This document shows positions 61,613 to 64,000 of a stretch of DNA of 64,000 bases, one piece after another. Origin of the DNA: Haematococcus lacustris. Lineage: Eukaryota > Chlorophyta > Chlorophyceae > Chlamydomonadales > Haematococcaceae. The translations under genes were made by a program, and so were the position numbers. Under the pieces are notes generated by a model that saw only the letters and a program-made list of their open reading frames with translations, did not search any database and had not been told where the DNA came from. Each line of letters opens with the position of its first letter. The stretch's first letter is position 1. The DNA is taken from contig JASKMD010000001.1 of the NCBI GenBank assembly GCA_030144725.1, positions 2,090,721-2,154,720 of the forward strand, given 5' to 3'.

Positions 61613-64000
61613 TTACCACTGCAGACCATGCAGCTGCAATATCTGAGCCTTGAAATGAGCCAAATGCTGATGCAAGTAGAAGAGCTTCCCTGCCATGGCA
61701 ATACTGGGCTGCACCTCCAGCTTTGTGCATGCAGCCTGACACACACCGCACATGTGCTCCAGCCATGCGTGCAACCGTGCACGCTCGAGATGGAGGACAG
61801 CTAGCTGCTCGAGGCACCGCTCACTGTCGCTCAGCAAGTGAAGAAACTGCCGACCAAAGAAGAGCTCTTTACCCAGTGGGGTGGACTGGCACTCCTCCTC
61901 CCAAGGCGCTGGACCCCCTTGAACCATGTCGCGGAGCTGGCTGTGGCTGACTTGGACCTGGTCAAGCACCTGGTTGGTGCCTAACACCTCCCAAAGGGCA
62001 AGGTCATCCAGTGCTTGGCGGGCCAGCCTCATCTTTGCCTTGGCCTGCTTGGCTAGGGCGCGGGTGTCCTTGTCCGCTGTGCCCCAATTGTCCTTCTTTG
62101 TCTCAAGCTGTGCCACAAGCATGACTAAATGCCACACTTGGTCCCGCAGGCTGCAAAGCGCACACCACAACATATACATTGTGTAACATGCATGACATGT
62201 GTTGCATGGCGTGCGCCTGACTAGCTGCTCACCCTGAAATCTTGGCCGTCTTCAGCAATTGAAGGCCGTGTGCGTGGACAGAGACACCTGGCAGCGATGG
62301 GCAGAGCCAGGACCCGGTTGTGTTGTGCACGCCGTGCTCTAGCTCAAGGTCAAGGAGCTTGGTCTCAATGCCGGTCAGCTGAGGCAGCGTCCTCCCCCTT
62401 GTGAGCAGCTTAGCCATGTCCGGCAGCAACGGGGGTAGACGGTCATGGCACAGGTCAAGGGACGTCACACCAGTCTCTGAACGTATGGCTGACGCCACTA
62501 GCTTCAACTCCACATACTCAGCCTGCACAATGCACAAGTACAAGCTATCGTGCAAGCGCACGCTATCGTGCAAGCGCAAGCAACACTAGTAGCTCCTTCC
62601 ACTCACTGGCCATGCAAGTGGCACCCTGGAGGCTCTGGCGCCAACTAGCAGGTGTTGAGACTGGTACTTGATAGAAGCTTCTTCACCGCTCGTCACACCT
62701 TCAGCCAATGCTTGCTCCCTTAGCTTGCCCAACTTCTTGGTCACCTCCTCTGCAACAGCAACCACATCCATTGGAGGGGGGGATGGATAGGAGGAGGAAG
62801 AGAGGGATGGAGAGAGGAAGGTGGAAAAGGGGGAGGGGGAGGGGAGGCACATTGCTAGGTGTAAAACAGAAGGGTGGGCTTACCTTGCTTTGTGACCATG
62901 TTGGTGTGGCACCCATCCAAGAGCTCCACCATCTTGCTCTGCTTCTCCAAGGCGATGGCAGATAATGCGCTCTGGATGACATCGCTGCGGTGTCCCAAGG
63001 TCATGTACCGGGTTGTTTTGCCCAAGGGCTGCACACCAGGTGAAGCAAGGGCACACCAACAATAGCTCGAGCAAGGACACATCCTCTCTCACAGCATGCA
63101 TCAGAACATTCCATACCTTCAGCCTGCTCCAGGCTTGCTCAGTTTGCTCGCCCACTCGGAAGGCGGTGCCCTTCAAAAAGCGCGCATTGTTGGCCAGCTG
63201 GCAAGCTGTGTCATGGGAGGCGGCGTGCATCATGGGCACCATCATCTTCACGCTTGACCATGAGGGATCCAGCCCATGGACACTCACATAGCGATCCCAG
63301 GTGATCTTTAGGCGACATGCGATGTCCACATAGATGTGCACAACGTTGTGTGCACGCAGCAGCAGTCGCTCCAATCCAAGCAGGTAGTAGGTGAACTGTT
63401 CTGGCGTCCGCATGTTGCAGAAGAGGCCAAGCGCTGGCACTCCATGGCAGCACACAAAACCGCACAACCCCGTGATGTCACAGCTGCGCTTGGCACAGCT
63501 AGCGGTCGGCCGTGAGCATGACAGTGATGAGGCGCATGTGTGGACATCATCTGCACCAGCGCCAGCCATGCTGTACTGCAGGTTGAGCTGATCCTCCTTG
63601 AACCTCCGCTCCACTTCCCAGTCAAACCCTTCCTCCTGCTGCCGTGCATCAATGTGGCTGTTGAGTCGGGGTTGAATGTCCCGGCTGGCCTTGCCACACC
63701 CCGCATGGTGGTTCAGCTTGGTCATGGCATCGGTGCAGATGGCAACAGGGTAATTGTCAACGACACCTGATGCCACAACATGCAAGGCACAAGCATGTTC
63801 AACCTGACCTAGCATGGATATGGAATGCAACCCTGATCATGCCCACCTACCTGGTGTTGCGACGCAGATGGGGCAATCAGCCAGAGGGCCACCAGGCACC
63901 CCCTCACACCCCAGCCCTTCTAGGGTGGTAGCCCGGTGTGTCACTGCCAGGTAGGAGAAGTAGGCTGAGCTGAAGATATCAGGTCTGATAGGGCGCCGCT
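61613..64000 (-). CDS. KDZ-superfamily (Kyakuja-Dileera-Zisupton) transposase, 5' end outside window
   Basis: Six exons read inward from the right edge with closing phases: 63851 to beyond 64000, 63117-63766, 62884-63028, 62607-62749, 62233-62522, 61613-62150 (637 codons in window). KDZ landmarks: CDITGLCGFVCCHGVPALGL, YVDIACRLKITWDRYVSVHG (catalytic-Asp region), MMVPMMHAASHDTACQLANN (the H-x3-H-x3-C block), FRVGEQTEQAWSRLK (the GE-x2-E-x2-W block), then YMTLGHRSDVIQSALSAIAL. The N-terminal piece in window ends in a Cys pair (CEGVPGGPLADCPIC) from the KDZ zinc region. The last two exons are helical and charged, typical of KDZ C-terminal coiled coils. No frameshift or stop occurs across 1.9 kb of spliced coding sequence, so this copy may be active or recently so. 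Confidence 0.92.
61613..64000 (-). mobile_element. KDZ DNA transposon (partial, extends off the right edge)
   Basis: The transposase identifies the element. The left boundary is not fixed: it could end near the 225-bp array (60133-61274) or extend leftward to include the Gln-rich gene and the GTCCACC inverted repeats at 56691-56743. The right boundary lies outside the window, so terminal repeats and the 8-9 bp target duplication typical of Zisupton-like elements cannot be checked. Confidence 0.6.

Overview
This is a nuclear genome window from a GC-rich unicellular green alga. The genes are split by short spliceosomal introns with GT(A/G)AGT-like donors. TGTAA sits downstream of several stop codons, which is the chlorophycean poly(A) signal. 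Introns and spacers are packed with low-complexity and tandem repeats. The protein set (POT1, plastid TADA, Derlin, uS9, transportin-SR, a hydroxyproline-rich glycoprotein, a KDZ transposase) and TTAGGG-type telomere-like tracts point to Chlamydomonadales. A Haematococcus-like alga is my best guess, but that is inference. There are two 500-base assembly gaps (4781-5280 and 43063-43562), both beside tandem repeats.

Layout. Positions 0.5-4.4 kb (-): middle and C-terminal part of a transportin-SR/TNPO3 (MOS14) karyopherin. 5.4-14.1 kb (-): a long secreted, probably extracellular-matrix protein with many small exons, whose introns hold telomere-like hexamer arrays, other microsatellites and an antisense ORF. 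14.1-17.1 kb: intergenic, with dispersed repeats. 17.1-20.8 kb (+): a 942-aa Pro/Ala/Ser-rich protein of unknown function. 20.8-22.1 kb: one copy of a dispersed repeat that recurs inverted at 39.4-40.3 kb. 22.1-23.3 kb (-): complete 40S ribosomal protein S16 (uS9), seven exons. 23.6-25.0 kb (-): a Fanzor/TnpB-like C-terminal module with two broken relatives elsewhere in the window. 25.4-27.4 kb (-): plastid-type tRNA adenosine deaminase TADA, head-to-head with POT1 (27.65-35.4 kb, +). 36.1-37.7 kb: a non-autonomous pogo-like DNA transposon with 25-bp inverted repeats and TA duplications. 37.7-39.0 kb: frameshifted remnants of another repetitive gene.

40.8-43.1 kb (+): a second low-complexity protein, converging on a (-) strand Pro-rich SASA-type esterase (44.3-45.1 kb). 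45.7-49.2 kb (+): a second secreted protein. 50.7-53.4 kb (-): a 179-aa universal-stress-protein-like protein, probably plastid-targeted. 53.8-56.5 kb (-): complete Derlin (266 aa). 56.9-60.0 kb (+): a 990-aa protein with about 37 Gln-rich repeats. 60.1-61.3 kb: five near-identical 225-bp tandem repeats. 61.6-64.0 kb (-): a KDZ-superfamily transposase running off the right edge.

The host genes are unrelated housekeeping functions: nuclear import of SR proteins, translation, tRNA editing, telomere capping, ER-associated degradation and cell wall. Regulation readable from sequence is limited to head-to-head promoters (TADA/POT1, Derlin/Q-rich gene), TGTAA signals, and a cluster of inverted GTCCACC sites between Derlin and the Q-rich gene. 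Exon coordinates below were derived by hand from splice consensus, reading frame and family alignment. Where phases close exactly I say so.
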